Origin: Pseudomonas entomophila
GTDB taxonomy: Bacteria; Pseudomonadota; Gammaproteobacteria; Pseudomonadales; Pseudomonadaceae
Direction: 5' to 3'
Length of the DNA: 56,397 nt
Assembly (NCBI RefSeq): GCF_013523125.1
Contig: NZ_JAAMQJ010000032.1
Span: 1-56,397 of the forward strand
The notes beneath the pieces were generated by a model. That model made no database searches and was not told where the DNA came from. It worked only from the letters and a program-made list of their open reading frames with translations. Below, one piece after another: positions 1 through 8,955 of the stretch. Positions within the stretch are counted from its first letter, which is position 1. The number at the start of each line of letters is the position of its first letter. Both the position numbers and the translations under genes were made by a program.

Positions 1-1
1 C

Positions 2-3000
2 TGGCTGATGCTCAACGGCCAGGTCTACGGCGGCGAGCTGAGCCTGGCGTTCAGCTTCAGCGCGCAGATGTTCGCCCCGGCGACCATCGAGCGCCTGGCG
101 CGGGCCTACGAGGCCGAGCTGACGGCGTTGATCGCCCACTGCGACAGGCCGTGCGGGCTGACGCCCTCGGACGTCCCGCTGGCCGGCCTGAGCCAGGCGC
201 AACTGGATGCGCTGCCGCTCGACCCGGCGCAGGTGGAGGATCTGTACCCACTGTCGCCGATGCAGCAGGGCATGCTGTTCCATACCCTGTCCGACGAGGG
301 TGATGCGCTCTACGTCAATCAGCTCAGCCTGCCCGTCGAAGGGCTGGACGAAGCGCGTTTCCGCGCCGCCTGGCAGCAGGTGATCGACCGTCACGAGATC
401 CTGCGCACGTCGTTCCACTGGGAAGGCCGGCAGGGCGCGCCGCTGCAAGTGGTTCATCGCCATGTCGAGGTGGCCATGCATGTGCTCGACTGGCGCGACC
501 GTACGGTGGCTGCTGACGACCTGGACGCCTTGACCAAAGAGATCCGTGAGCAAGGCTTCGCCCTCGACCAGCTACCCCTGCAGCGGCTCACCCTGGTGCG
601 CACGGCCGGCCAGGCCCATCACCTGATCTGGACCAGCCACCACATCCTCATGGATGGCTGGAGCAGTTCGCAGCTGTTCGGCGAGGTGCTGGAGCAGTAT
701 GCCCACGGTCGCATCAGCGGCGACAGCGGCCGTTACCGCGACTTCATCGGCTGGCTCCAGGCGCAGGATCCGCAGCGGTTGCAGGCCTACTGGCAGACGC
801 GCCTGCAACCGCTCGACGCGCCGACCCTGCTGAGCCAGGCGGTGCACCCCCGGCAGACCGGTGACCTGCCAGGGCACCAGGCGCTGTATACCCGCTGGGA
901 CGCCACGCGCACGGCGGCCCTGCAACAATACTGTCGGCAGCACGGCATCACGGCCAACACCTTGATCCAGGGGGCTTGGCTGCTCGTGTTGCAGCGTTAC
1001 ACGGGCCAGCGCTGCGTGGCGTTCGGCGCCACCGTGGCCGGTCGTCCCGAAAGCCTGCCCCAGGCTCAGCAGATGCTGGGTCTGTTCATCAACACCCTGC
1101 CGGTCATCCAGACCGTCGAGCCGACCCAGCCTCTGGATCAGTGGCTGCAGCAATTGCAGAGCGACAATCTGGACCTGCGCGAGCATGCCCACGCGCCGCT
1201 GGCCGATATCCAGCGGTGGTCGGGGCAGGGCGGACAGGCGTTGTTCGACAGCATCATCGTGTTCGAGAACTACCCGATCGACCAACGCCTGGAACAGGCC
1301 CAGGGCGGTCTGCGCTTCGGCGCGTCGAACAGCCACGATGTCACGAACATGCCCATGGACCTGGCGGTGACCCTCGGCCAGACCCTGGCGATCGAATACC
1401 TGTTCCTGCGCAGCCACTTCAGCACGGCGGCGGTGGAAGGCATCCGCGAACTGATGGAAACCGTGCTGCAAGCGATGCTCGACAGCCCGGGCGCACGGCT
1501 GGGCAACCTGCAGCGTCTGAGCGCGCCACAACGCCAGGCGTTGGCCCGGTGGAGCGCCCCGGCGCCCGCCCGCCATCAGCCCCTGCACGTGCCGGCGCTG
1601 ATCGCCCGGCACGCGGTGCAGCGCCCGCAGGCCATCGCCGTCGAATGCGCTGGGCAGACGCTGAGCTACGGTGAACTGGAGGTGCGCGCCAACCGGCTGG
1701 CGCACCGCCTGCAGGCCCGTGGCGTCGGCGCCGAGGTGACGGTGGGCGTGGCGCTGGCGCGTTCGGTGGACCTGGTGGTGGCCTTGCTGGCGGTGTTCAA
1801 GAGCGGCGCGGCCTACGTGCCGCTGGACCTGGACTACCCGGCCGAACGCCTGGCCTTCATGATCCAGGACTCCGGCATGCGCCAGCTGATCGGTCGCGCC
1901 GACCTGGGACAGCGCCTGGCACTGCCGGACGGGCTCGACCTGCTCGACCCGGCCGCTGGTGCCTACCCGGAGGACGTTCAGATCGCCGTGACGCCGGCGC
2001 TGCATGACGACAGCCTGGCCTACCTGATCTACACCTCGGGTTCGACCGGTGTGCCCAAGGGCGTCGCGGTGAGTCATGGCCCCTTGAGCATGCACTGCCA
2101 AGCCATCGCCGAGCTGTACCAGATGACGGTCGGCACCCGCGAGCTGCACTTCATGTCGTTCGCCTTCGACGGGGCCCATGAGCGCTGGCTGACCACGCTG
2201 TCGATGGGCGGCACCCTGGTGGTGCGCGACGACGAGCTGTGGACGCCGCAGCAGACCTGCGAGGCCCTGGAGCGGTCACGCATCGACGTCGCCTGCTTCC
2301 CGCCGGCCTACCTCAAGCAGGTGGCCGAGTACGTGCAGCGCAGTGGCGTTCAGGCCCCGGCGGTGCGCATCTACTGCCTGGGCGGCGATGCCGTGTCCGA
2401 GCAGACCCTGGCCCAGGTGCGCCAGGCGCTGCGCCCGCAGCACATCGTCAATGGCTATGGCCCGACCGAAACCGTGGTCACGCCCATGCTCTGGAAAGCC
2501 GCGCCCGAAGAACCCTGTGGAGCGGCCTACGCACCCATCGGCCGGGTCGTGGGCCAGCGCTCGCTGCACGTGCTGGACGACGACCTCAACCCGCTGCCTG
2601 CCGGGTTTGCCGGGCAGCTGTTCATCGGGGGGCAGGGCCTGGCGCGCGGCTATCACCAGCGCCCCGGCCTGACCGCCGAACGGTTCGTGCCCGATCCGTT
2701 CGGGGCGCCGGGGGCGCGGCTGTATCGCTCAGGTGACCTGGTGCGGCTGCGCGACAGTGGCGTGCTGGACTACGTCGGGCGCCTGGACCACCAGGTGAAG
2801 GTCCGTGGTTTCCGTATCGAGCTGGGCGAGATCGAGGCCTGCCTGCGCCAGCAGCCGGAGGTCGGCGAAGCGCTGGTGGTCGCCCGGGACGGCGTGTCCG
2901 GCAAGCAGCTGATCGGCTATGTGGCTGCGCAGGCGGTCAGCGGCGAGCAGCTCAAGGCCCGTCTGGCCGAGACCTTGCCCGCCTACATGGTGCCGACGCA

Positions 3001-4753
3001 GGTGATCTGCCTGGCGCAGCTGCCGGTGTCGGCCAACGGCAAGCTCGACCGCAAGGCCTTGCCCGAGCCGACCTTCGACCTGGCCCGCCACGTGCCGCCG
3101 CGCACGGACGAGGAGCAGTGGATGGCCGAGATCTGGGCCGACGTGCTGCAGCGCGAGCGGGTGGGCATCACCGACAACTTCTTCGAGCTGGGCGGCGACT
3201 CGATCCTGAGCCTGCAGGTGGTCTCGCACGTGCGCAACCATCCGCACCTCGCGCGGGAACTGAAGCTGCGCGACCTGATGCGTTGCCAGACCATCGCCAC
3301 CCTGTTCGACCAGCAGGCGGTCTCGCAGGTCAGCGCCGCGCCGCGTGCCGTGGTCCTGGACGGCGCCTTCCCGCTGATTCCGATCCAGGCCTGGTTCCTC
3401 GAGACCCAGACGCACACGCCAGAGCACTTCAACCAGGCCTTGATCCTGCGCGCCCGTGAGCCCCTCGACGCCCAGGCGCTGACCCGGACCCTGACCTGCA
3501 TGCTCGGCCAGCACGATGCGCTGCGGCTGCGCTTCAGCCAGGAGGAGGGCCAATGGGTGCAGCGTTATCAGGCGCTGTCGACCTGCCTGGACCACCTGGA
3601 GCAGGACCCCTTGCTGTGGGTCGGCGAGGTGGCCGACGAGGGCGCGCTGGAAGACCTGGCCAACGACCTGCAACGCAGCCTCGACCTGACCCAGGGGCCG
3701 CTGATCCGCGGGTTGCTGGCGACCCTGGGCGATGGCCAGGAGCGCCTGTTGCTGGTGATCCATCACCTGGTGGTCGATGGGGTGTCCTGGCGGGTGCTGC
3801 TGCAGGACTTGCCGGTGGCGTACCAGGCCTACCGGGAAGGGCGCGAACCGGTCTTGTCACAGCGCACCAGCAGCTTCGGCGAATGGGCCGCGAGCCTGGC
3901 CGCCCATGCGTCGGCCGTGCGCGAGCGCGAACTGGACTACTGGGGGGGCCAGCTCGATCGCCCGGGCACGGCACTGCGCTGCGACAACCCGCGTGGCGCC
4001 AACCTGATGTGCCACCGTGAGGAAGTTGCCTTCAGCCTGACGGCCGAGCTGACCGAGCGACTGCTCAAGCAGGCACCGGCTGCCTACCAGACGCAGATCA
4101 ACGACCTGTTGCTGACCGCCCTGAGCCAGGCCTTGTGCCAGTGGGGCGACACGGACTCGGCCGTGGTGCTGCTCGAAGGCCATGGCCGTGAAGACCTGTT
4201 CGATACCCTGCACCTGAGCCGCACCCTGGGCTGGTTCACCAGTATGTACCCGGTGCGCCTGACGCCCCTGGCCGATCCGGGCGCGTCGATCCAGCGCATT
4301 CGTCAGCAATTGAGCGAGGTGCCGGACAAAGGCATCGGCTACGGCGTGCTGCGGCACATGGCCGACCCCGCCACCCAGGCACGCCTGGCGGCGCTGCCAC
4401 AGGCGCCGGTGACCTTCAACTACCTGGGGCAGCTGGACCAGAGCTTCGAGGCCGAGGACGCGCTGTTCCTGCCGGCGCCGGAAAGCGTCGGCGACAGCTT
4501 CTCGTCGCAGGCACGCCTGGCCAACACGCTGGAGGTGGTCGGCCAGGTGTTCGGCGGCCAGCTGTCGTTCCGCTGCATCTACAGCCACCGGCGTTTCCGC
4601 CGAGGCACCATCGACGCGCTCATGGCGGCGTTCCAGGCACAGTTGACGTGCCTGACCGAACACTGCGTGCAGGTGCAGGCCGAGCGTCTCGCCGTTTCTT
4701 CCGAAACCCCATGTGGGGTCGAGTTTGGCCTAGGAGCCGAATCATGCCTTTGA
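2..4753 (+). CDS. Pyoverdine-type non-ribosomal peptide synthetase, 3' part (partial)
   Basis: The frame is open from the window edge, so the true start lies upstream. Counting from the first in-frame Met (base 8), the order is: tail of an upstream epimerisation (E) domain (1-60); C domain starting LYPLSPMQQGM (about 80) with HHILMDGWS near 212; A domain (about 540-1020) with YTSGSTGVPKG near 674, NGYGPTE near 815 and GKLDRKALP near 1012; PCP with LGGDSI near 1061; and a final E domain with HHLVVDGVSW near 1251 and FNYLGQLDQ. The pocket reads D-G-E-C-C-G-G-V-T by eye. The Glu at the 239 position suggests a basic residue (Lys/Orn type), which the E domain would turn to the D form. There is no C-terminal thioesterase. 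Position next to fpvA and pvdE implies assembly of the pyoverdine peptide in the cytoplasm. Function is firm; the substrate is inferred. Confidence 0.9.
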   Translation, partial: WLMLNGQVYGGELSLAFSFSAQMFAPATIERLARAYEAELTALIAHCDRPCGLTPSDVPLAGLSQAQLDALPLDPAQVEDLYPLSPMQQGMLFHTLSDEGDALYVNQLSLPVEGLDEARFRAAWQQVIDRHEILRTSFHWEGRQGAPLQVVHRHVEVAMHVLDWRDRTVAADDLDALTKEIREQGFALDQLPLQRLTLVRTAGQAHHLIWTSHHILMDGWSSSQLFGEVLEQYAHGRISGDSGRYRDFIGWLQAQDPQRLQAYWQTRLQPLDAPTLLSQAVHPRQTGDLPGHQALYTRWDATRTAALQQYCRQHGITANTLIQGAWLLVLQRYTGQRCVAFGATVAGRPESLPQAQQMLGLFINTLPVIQTVEPTQPLDQWLQQLQSDNLDLREHAHAPLADIQRWSGQGGQALFDSIIVFENYPIDQRLEQAQGGLRFGASNSHDVTNMPMDLAVTLGQTLAIEYLFLRSHFSTAAVEGIRELMETVLQAMLDSPGARLGNLQRLSAPQRQALARWSAPAPARHQPLHVPALIARHAVQRPQAIAVECAGQTLSYGELEVRANRLAHRLQARGVGAEVTVGVALARSVDLVVALLAVFKSGAAYVPLDLDYPAERLAFMIQDSGMRQLIGRADLGQRLALPDGLDLLDPAAGAYPEDVQIAVTPALHDDSLAYLIYTSGSTGVPKGVAVSHGPLSMHCQAIAELYQMTVGTRELHFMSFAFDGAHERWLTTLSMGGTLVVRDDELWTPQQTCEALERSRIDVACFPPAYLKQVAEYVQRSGVQAPAVRIYCLGGDAVSEQTLAQVRQALRPQHIVNGYGPTETVVTPMLWKAAPEEPCGAAYAPIGRVVGQRSLHVLDDDLNPLPAGFAGQLFIGGQGLARGYHQRPGLTAERFVPDPFGAPGARLYRSGDLVRLRDSGVLDYVGRLDHQVKVRGFRIELGEIEACLRQQPEVGEALVVARDGVSGKQLIGYVAAQAVSGEQLKARLAETLPAYMVPTQVICLAQLPVSANGKLDRKALPEPTFDLARHVPPRTDEEQWMAEIWADVLQRERVGITDNFFELGGDSILSLQVVSHVRNHPHLARELKLRDLMRCQTIATLFDQQAVSQVSAAPRAVVLDGAFPLIPIQAWFLETQTHTPEHFNQALILRAREPLDAQALTRTLTCMLGQHDALRLRFSQEEGQWVQRYQALSTCLDHLEQDPLLWVGEVADEGALEDLANDLQRSLDLTQGPLIRGLLATLGDGQERLLLVIHHLVVDGVSWRVLLQDLPVAYQAYREGREPVLSQRTSSFGEWAASLAAHASAVRERELDYWGGQLDRPGTALRCDNPRGANLMCHREEVAFSLTAELTERLLKQAPAAYQTQINDLLLTALSQALCQWGDTDSAVVLLEGHGREDLFDTLHLSRTLGWFTSMYPVRLTPLADPGASIQRIRQQLSEVPDKGIGYGVLRHMADPATQARLAALPQAPVTFNYLGQLDQSFEAEDALFLPAPESVGDSFSSQARLANTLEVVGQVFGGQLSFRCIYSHRRFRRGTIDALMAAFQAQLTCLTEHCVQVQAERLAVSSETPCGVEFGLGAESCL

Positions 4754-5697
4754 ACCCCGAGATCGCCGACTTTCTCGACGTGATCGACAGCACTCCTGAG
4801 CAGGCCCGCGCCCAGGCCCTGCATCGTCTGACGCCAGCGGCTGCGCGAGAGGCGTTCGAGCAGGCCTCGCAGCGCATGCAATGGCCCTGGCCGCAGGTGC
4901 ACAGCGAGGACGTGACGTGCCTGGCACGGGACGGCGCGATCTTGGCCTTGCGCCTTTACCTGCCGCCTGGACAGGCCGACCGGTCGCTGCCGGTGCTGGT
5001 CTACCTGCATGGGGGCGGATTCGTGGTCGGCAGCATCGCCTCCCATGACGGGGTCTGTCGCGAGTTCTGCGCCCGCACCCCCTGCGCCGTGCTGACCGTC
5101 GACTACCGCCGCGCCCCGGAGCATCGCTTCCCGACGACACTGCACGACGGCGCCGATGCGCTGGCCTGGCTGGCGGCCAACGCGCAGGACTGGGGCCTGG
5201 ACCTGGAGCGCGTGGCATTCGGCGGGGACAGCGTCGGCGCTACCTTGGCGACCGTCCTGGCGATCGACGCCGCGCGCGGCAACGGCCCGATCCAGCCGCG
5301 GCTGCAACTGCTGTGCTACCCGGTGACCGACGCCTCGAGCGCTGCCGAGTCGCGCACCTTGTTCAGCGAGGGCTACCTGCTCGAGAGCCAGACACTGGAG
5401 TGGTTCTACGACCACTATGCCCGGCAGGCCGAGGACCGCGCGGACTGGCGCTTCTCACCGTTGCTCGCCGAGCGGCTCGACGGCGTGGCGCCAGCCTACC
5501 TGGCGCTGGCGGGCTTCGATCCGTTGCTGGATGAAGGCCAGGCATACGCTGCGCGGTTGGCCGGAGCGGGGGTCGAGGTGCGCTGCGAGACCTTCGACGG
5601 GCTGGTGCACGATTTTCTGCGCATGCGGTGGGTGACGGCCGAAATCGACGGGGTCTACGCGACCTTGTCCCAGGTGCTGCGAGAGGCGCTGCGCTGA
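4744..5697 (+). CDS. HSL-family alpha/beta hydrolase (esterase) coupled to the synthetase gene
   Basis: This is a 317-residue alpha/beta hydrolase of the hormone-sensitive-lipase type. The oxyanion motif HGGGF is at 89-93, the nucleophile elbow GDSVGA has Ser163, and GFDPLLDEG and GLVHDF near the C terminus supply the likely Asp and His. No signal peptide is visible, so it should be cytoplasmic. The ATG at 4744 lies inside the last codons of the synthetase gene (10-base overlap, different frame), which suggests translational coupling. Similar esterase genes sit beside fpvA in other P. putida-group genomes. Because the synthetase has no thioesterase domain, this enzyme is a candidate for release or editing of the peptide, but that is inference. 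It could equally hydrolyse the siderophore or an unrelated ester. Confidence 0.85.
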   Translation: MPLNPEIADFLDVIDSTPEQARAQALHRLTPAAAREAFEQASQRMQWPWPQVHSEDVTCLARDGAILALRLYLPPGQADRSLPVLVYLHGGGFVVGSIASHDGVCREFCARTPCAVLTVDYRRAPEHRFPTTLHDGADALAWLAANAQDWGLDLERVAFGGDSVGATLATVLAIDAARGNGPIQPRLQLLCYPVTDASSAAESRTLFSEGYLLESQTLEWFYDHYARQAEDRADWRFSPLLAERLDGVAPAYLALAGFDPLLDEGQAYAARLAGAGVEVRCETFDGLVHDFLRMRWVTAEIDGVYATLSQVLREALR

Positions 5698-5730
5698 GCG
5701 CCGACGCAGGGCCTACAAAGCCTGCACATG

Positions 5731-6125
5731 TGCAGCGAGGCTGCCGCCGCCATCGCGGGCAAGCCCCACAGGGGGGGGCGAGCGGATGCATGCCGGCAGG
5801 CTTCATGCGGGCTGGGTGGGAGCTGGCTTGCCAGAGACTGGGCCTGTTCAGCCCCTGCAAGGTGAATAGGCCGGCGCTCTGTCTGTTAGCGATGCAGCAA
5901 GGCTGCCGACGCCATCGCGGGCAAGCCCGCTCCCACAGGGGGGGGGCGAGCGGATGCATGCCGGCAGGCTTCATGCGGGCTGGGTGGGAGCTGGCTTGCC
6001 AGCGATAGGGCCTGTGCAGCCACTGCAAGGTGGATAGGCCGGCGCTCTGTCTGTCGGCGATGCAGCGAGGCTGTCGACGCTATCGTGGGCAAGCCCGCTC
6101 CCACACAGGGGGTGTTTGGGCGGAT
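5731..6125. repeat. Tandem intergenic repeat containing REP elements (2 units plus a partial third)
   Basis: The 514-base gap between the esterase and fpvA is filled by a direct repeat. Units begin with TGCAGCRAGGCTG at 5731, 5893 and 6061, giving periods of 162 and 168 bases. Each carries a P. putida-type REP core (GCGGGCAAGCCC-GCTCCCACAGGG). The first unit has lost about six bases inside the REP core. The stretch between REPs, including GCGAGCGGATGCATGCCGG, is almost identical between units 1 and 2. No gene is visible here. Confidence 0.8.
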
Positions 6126-6158
6126 GCATTCTTCACCTGGCCCGACCCCTGAACGCAA

Positions 6159-6190
6159 ACACCCGCGCCCTCGTACGAGGGCGCGGGCGT
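6159..6190 (-). terminator. Likely terminator of fpvA
   Basis: A palindrome with 13 perfect base pairs is centred between 6174 and 6175 (CCCGCGCCCTCGT paired with its complement). It lies about 20 bases past the fpvA stop. On the minus strand it is followed by a short T run (TGTTTG), so it is a plausible but weak intrinsic terminator. Confidence 0.65.
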
Positions 6191-6211
6191 GTCACGACAC
6201 GTGCGGTCAGA

Positions 6212-8638
6212 TCAGAACGTGTACTTCACGGTGGTCATGAGGTTGCGCGGGGCGCCATACACGCCCCAGGCATCGACGTAGGAGAAGTACTTGCGGTCGA
6301 ACACGTTGTTGACGTTCACCGACGCGCTGAGGTGGTCGGTGATGTCGTAGCGGGCCATCAGGTTGGTCAGGGCGTAGCTGCCCTGGGTGTAGGTGCGCAG
6401 GTCCTGGCCGGTCTTGCTCTGCCAGTTCACGCCGCCGCCGACGGTCAGCTTGTCGTCCAGGAAGCCGGGTATCCGGTAGGTGGTGAAGGTCTTCGCGCTG
6501 TGGCGCGGGGTGTTGGTGACGATGCGGTTGTCGTCCGAGTCGGTGCTGACGCTGTAGGCGTAGCCGGCGAACGCCTGCCAGCCTTCGGCCAGCTCGCCGT
6601 TGAGCTCCAGCTCCACGCCCTTGGTGGTGGTGCCCTGCTCGGCACGGTAGATGTCCGGCGAGCGCACGTAGACCGCCAGGTTGTCCTGCTCGATGCGGAA
6701 CAGCGCCAGGCTGGCGTTGAGCCTGTCGTCGTTGAAGCTGCCCTTTACGCCCAGCTCGTAGCCAGTGCCTTCCTGGGGATCGAGCGGCTTGTAGTTGGCG
6801 TCACGCACGCCATAGGGCTGGGGGTTGAAGATCTTGGTGTAACTGCCATACACCGACCAGGTGTCGTCCAGGTCGTAGACCACCCCGGCGTAGGGCAGGA
6901 ACACGCCGTGACGGTCCTCCACGCTCTTGTTGCTGTTGGCCGAGTCGACCCAGTCCTGGTAGTCGTTGGTGCGTTTCCAGTCGGTCACCCGACTGCCGAG
7001 GATGACGGACAGGTCATCGGTGAGGTGGAAGCGCCCGGTGAGGTAGGCGGCGTACTGGTTTTCTTGGATATAAGTCTTGCCGACCGGCGTCGTGTCGGGA
7101 CGCGCGCCCTGACCGTCCCAGGCGAAGATGTTGTCGACGGTGCCGTCGTAGCCGGTCCAGGAGCCGAACCAGCCGCCGTGGCTCGGCGTGTTCTCGGTGT
7201 AGCGCGACAGGGTCACGCCTGCGATCAGCTCATGCTCGCGGCCGAACAGGCTGAAGGGGCCGGTCACGTAGGCGTCGAGGTTGTTCTGGCGGGGGCTGCC
7301 CGACCAGCGGTTGGGGTACAGGTAAGCCCCCGAGCCGTCCACCGCGCTGATTTCCCCGTTCATGTAGTTGATCAGCTCGTCGAACTCCATGACGCTGTGG
7401 CTGACTTCGACCTTGCCGCTCCAGCCGCTGCCGAACTGATGCTCCAGGGAGGCGAAGACGTTGGTGGTCTTGCGGTCGTTGTACGACCAGGTCGGGGCGC
7501 TGTTCTTCGAGCGGCCGAAGTCCGTCTTGCTGCCGTCGGCGAAGCGGACCTGGAAGCCCGTGCGCAGCGGGTCGTCGGCCTGGGCATTGATGTAGCTGAA
7601 GCCGGCCGTGAGCATGGTCGCCTCGCTCAGGTCGAACTCGGTGATGCCGTAGACCAGCTGGGTCTCCTGCTTGAGGCGATCGACGTAGGAATGCTGAGTC
7701 TTGTAGTCCACCACCAGGCGACCACGGACGTTGCCACTGTCGGTCAGCGGACCGGACACGTCGAAACCGGTGCCGTAGCGGTCCCAGTTGCCCGCTTCGG
7801 CGGTCACGCTGCCCTGGAAGGTCGCGGTCGGGCGCTTGCGGATCAGGTTGATGGTGGCCGACGGAGTGCCGGTGCCGCTGATCAGGCCGGTGGCGCCGCG
7901 CACGACTTCGACGCGGTCGTACATGGCGGTGTTCTGGGTGGTGTTGTCCAGGCGCGGCGAGGTCGGCACCCCGTCGATCTCGAAGTTGTTGATCTGGAAG
8001 CCCCGCGACCAGTACGTGTCGTTCTCGGCGCCGATGCCGGTGCGCAGGACGGTGATGCCGGGGGTGGCCTCGAGCACCTCGGTGAGGTTGGTCAGCTTCT
8101 GGTCGTCCAGGCGCTGGCGGGTGACCACGGTGACCGACTGCGGGGTTTCCTTCTGGGTCAGGTTCAGCCGCGTCGAGCTACTGGACATGTAGGTGGTGTA
8201 CGAGCCACTGCCTTCGGTCACCGAGCCCGGCGCCATCCCTGAGATCGAGGTCATGCCCAGTTCCAGCGCGCCACTGTCGGCCGACGGCGGCGCCATCAGC
8301 AGCACGGTGTTGCCTTCCACGCGGTACGACAGGCCACTGCCGCTCAGCAGGCGCTGCAGTGCCTCCTGGGTCGACACCGAACCGGAGACGGCGCGGACGT
8401 TGAGCCCCTGGACCAGCTCCGGGCTGTACAGGATCTGCATGTCGGTCTGCTGGCCCAGCTGCTGCAAGGCGCTGGCCAAGGGCTGCGCGGCGATGTCGAC
8501 CGACACCTGATCGGCGTGCACGGCGCTGCTCCCCAGCAGCGTCAGTGCCAGCAGGGCGCCAGGCAGTACGGATCGGCGCGCGAGCGAGGCGCGCACGGCA
8601 TGGGTCAGCGGGGTGGGGCGAAGCGTCGGATGGCGCAT
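6212..8638 (-). CDS. fpvA: TonB-dependent ferripyoverdine receptor, signalling type
   Basis: This 808-residue outer-membrane receptor has a signal peptide ending near SSAVHA (about 42). An N-terminal STN signalling domain follows (about 43-115: VSVDIAAQPLASALQQL, ILYSPELVQG), then a plug domain (from about 165: VTVVTRQRLDDQKLTNL, IDGVPTSPRLDN) and a 22-strand-type barrel ending in the aromatic KYTF. The STN domain marks it as a transducer that both imports the ferric siderophore and signals through an inner-membrane anti-sigma factor. The ATG at 8638 has AGGAG nine bases upstream. It is downstream of an iron-starvation box and next to pvdE, which supports ferripyoverdine as the ligand. The anti-sigma/sigma pair is not in this window. 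Confidence 0.92.
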   Translation of the reverse strand: MRHPTLRPTPLTHAVRASLARRSVLPGALLALTLLGSSAVHADQVSVDIAAQPLASALQQLGQQTDMQILYSPELVQGLNVRAVSGSVSTQEALQRLLSGSGLSYRVEGNTVLLMAPPSADSGALELGMTSISGMAPGSVTEGSGSYTTYMSSSSTRLNLTQKETPQSVTVVTRQRLDDQKLTNLTEVLEATPGITVLRTGIGAENDTYWSRGFQINNFEIDGVPTSPRLDNTTQNTAMYDRVEVVRGATGLISGTGTPSATINLIRKRPTATFQGSVTAEAGNWDRYGTGFDVSGPLTDSGNVRGRLVVDYKTQHSYVDRLKQETQLVYGITEFDLSEATMLTAGFSYINAQADDPLRTGFQVRFADGSKTDFGRSKNSAPTWSYNDRKTTNVFASLEHQFGSGWSGKVEVSHSVMEFDELINYMNGEISAVDGSGAYLYPNRWSGSPRQNNLDAYVTGPFSLFGREHELIAGVTLSRYTENTPSHGGWFGSWTGYDGTVDNIFAWDGQGARPDTTPVGKTYIQENQYAAYLTGRFHLTDDLSVILGSRVTDWKRTNDYQDWVDSANSNKSVEDRHGVFLPYAGVVYDLDDTWSVYGSYTKIFNPQPYGVRDANYKPLDPQEGTGYELGVKGSFNDDRLNASLALFRIEQDNLAVYVRSPDIYRAEQGTTTKGVELELNGELAEGWQAFAGYAYSVSTDSDDNRIVTNTPRHSAKTFTTYRIPGFLDDKLTVGGGVNWQSKTGQDLRTYTQGSYALTNLMARYDITDHLSASVNVNNVFDRKYFSYVDAWGVYGAPRNLMTTVKYTF

Positions 8639-8710
8639 GGGGCAAGGCTCCTGAATGAAGCGGGCAGTTATTCTTTTAGGGACCGATCGGACTGTCTTGA
8701 CCCCTCACCA

Positions 8711-8734
8711 ACGAAATGCGCGCGGCAATCTTTA
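8711..8734 (-). promoter_or_regulatory. Iron-starvation (PvdS-type) promoter of fpvA
   Basis: On the minus strand this reads GCTAAAG-N16-CGT, one base off the PvdS-type consensus TAAAT-N16/17-CGT. It lies about 75 bases upstream of the fpvA start. Matching boxes precede pvdE and pvdR. Confidence 0.65.
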
Positions 8735-8861
8735 GCCCTGCGCCGAAAAAACCGCTGCGGCGCCGATCACCGGTTGCAAGGCAGGGAGGGCAGGCCTTTC
8801 AACGTCTTTACCTAACAGGGTGTGGGCCCCATTACTGATCTGGCAGAGCGGTTCACCCCCT

Positions 8862-8939
8862 GTGTGGGAGCGGGCTTGCCCGCGATGCAGGCGGTGATGG
8901 ACCGGACGCCATCGTGGGCAAGCCCGCTCCCACAGGAGG
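8862..8939. repeat. Inverted pair of REP elements between fpvA and pvdE
   Basis: TGTGGGAGCGGGCTTGCCCG on the left is mirrored by CGGGCAAGCCCGCTCCCACA-type sequence on the right, with about 30 bases between, forming a REP doublet hairpin. It sits just past the pvdE stop and may end or stabilise the pvdE message. The rest of the 317-base gap holds only the fpvA promoter and leader; I see no gene. Confidence 0.8.
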
Positions 8940-8955
8940 GCTGCGCTTGCCTGTG

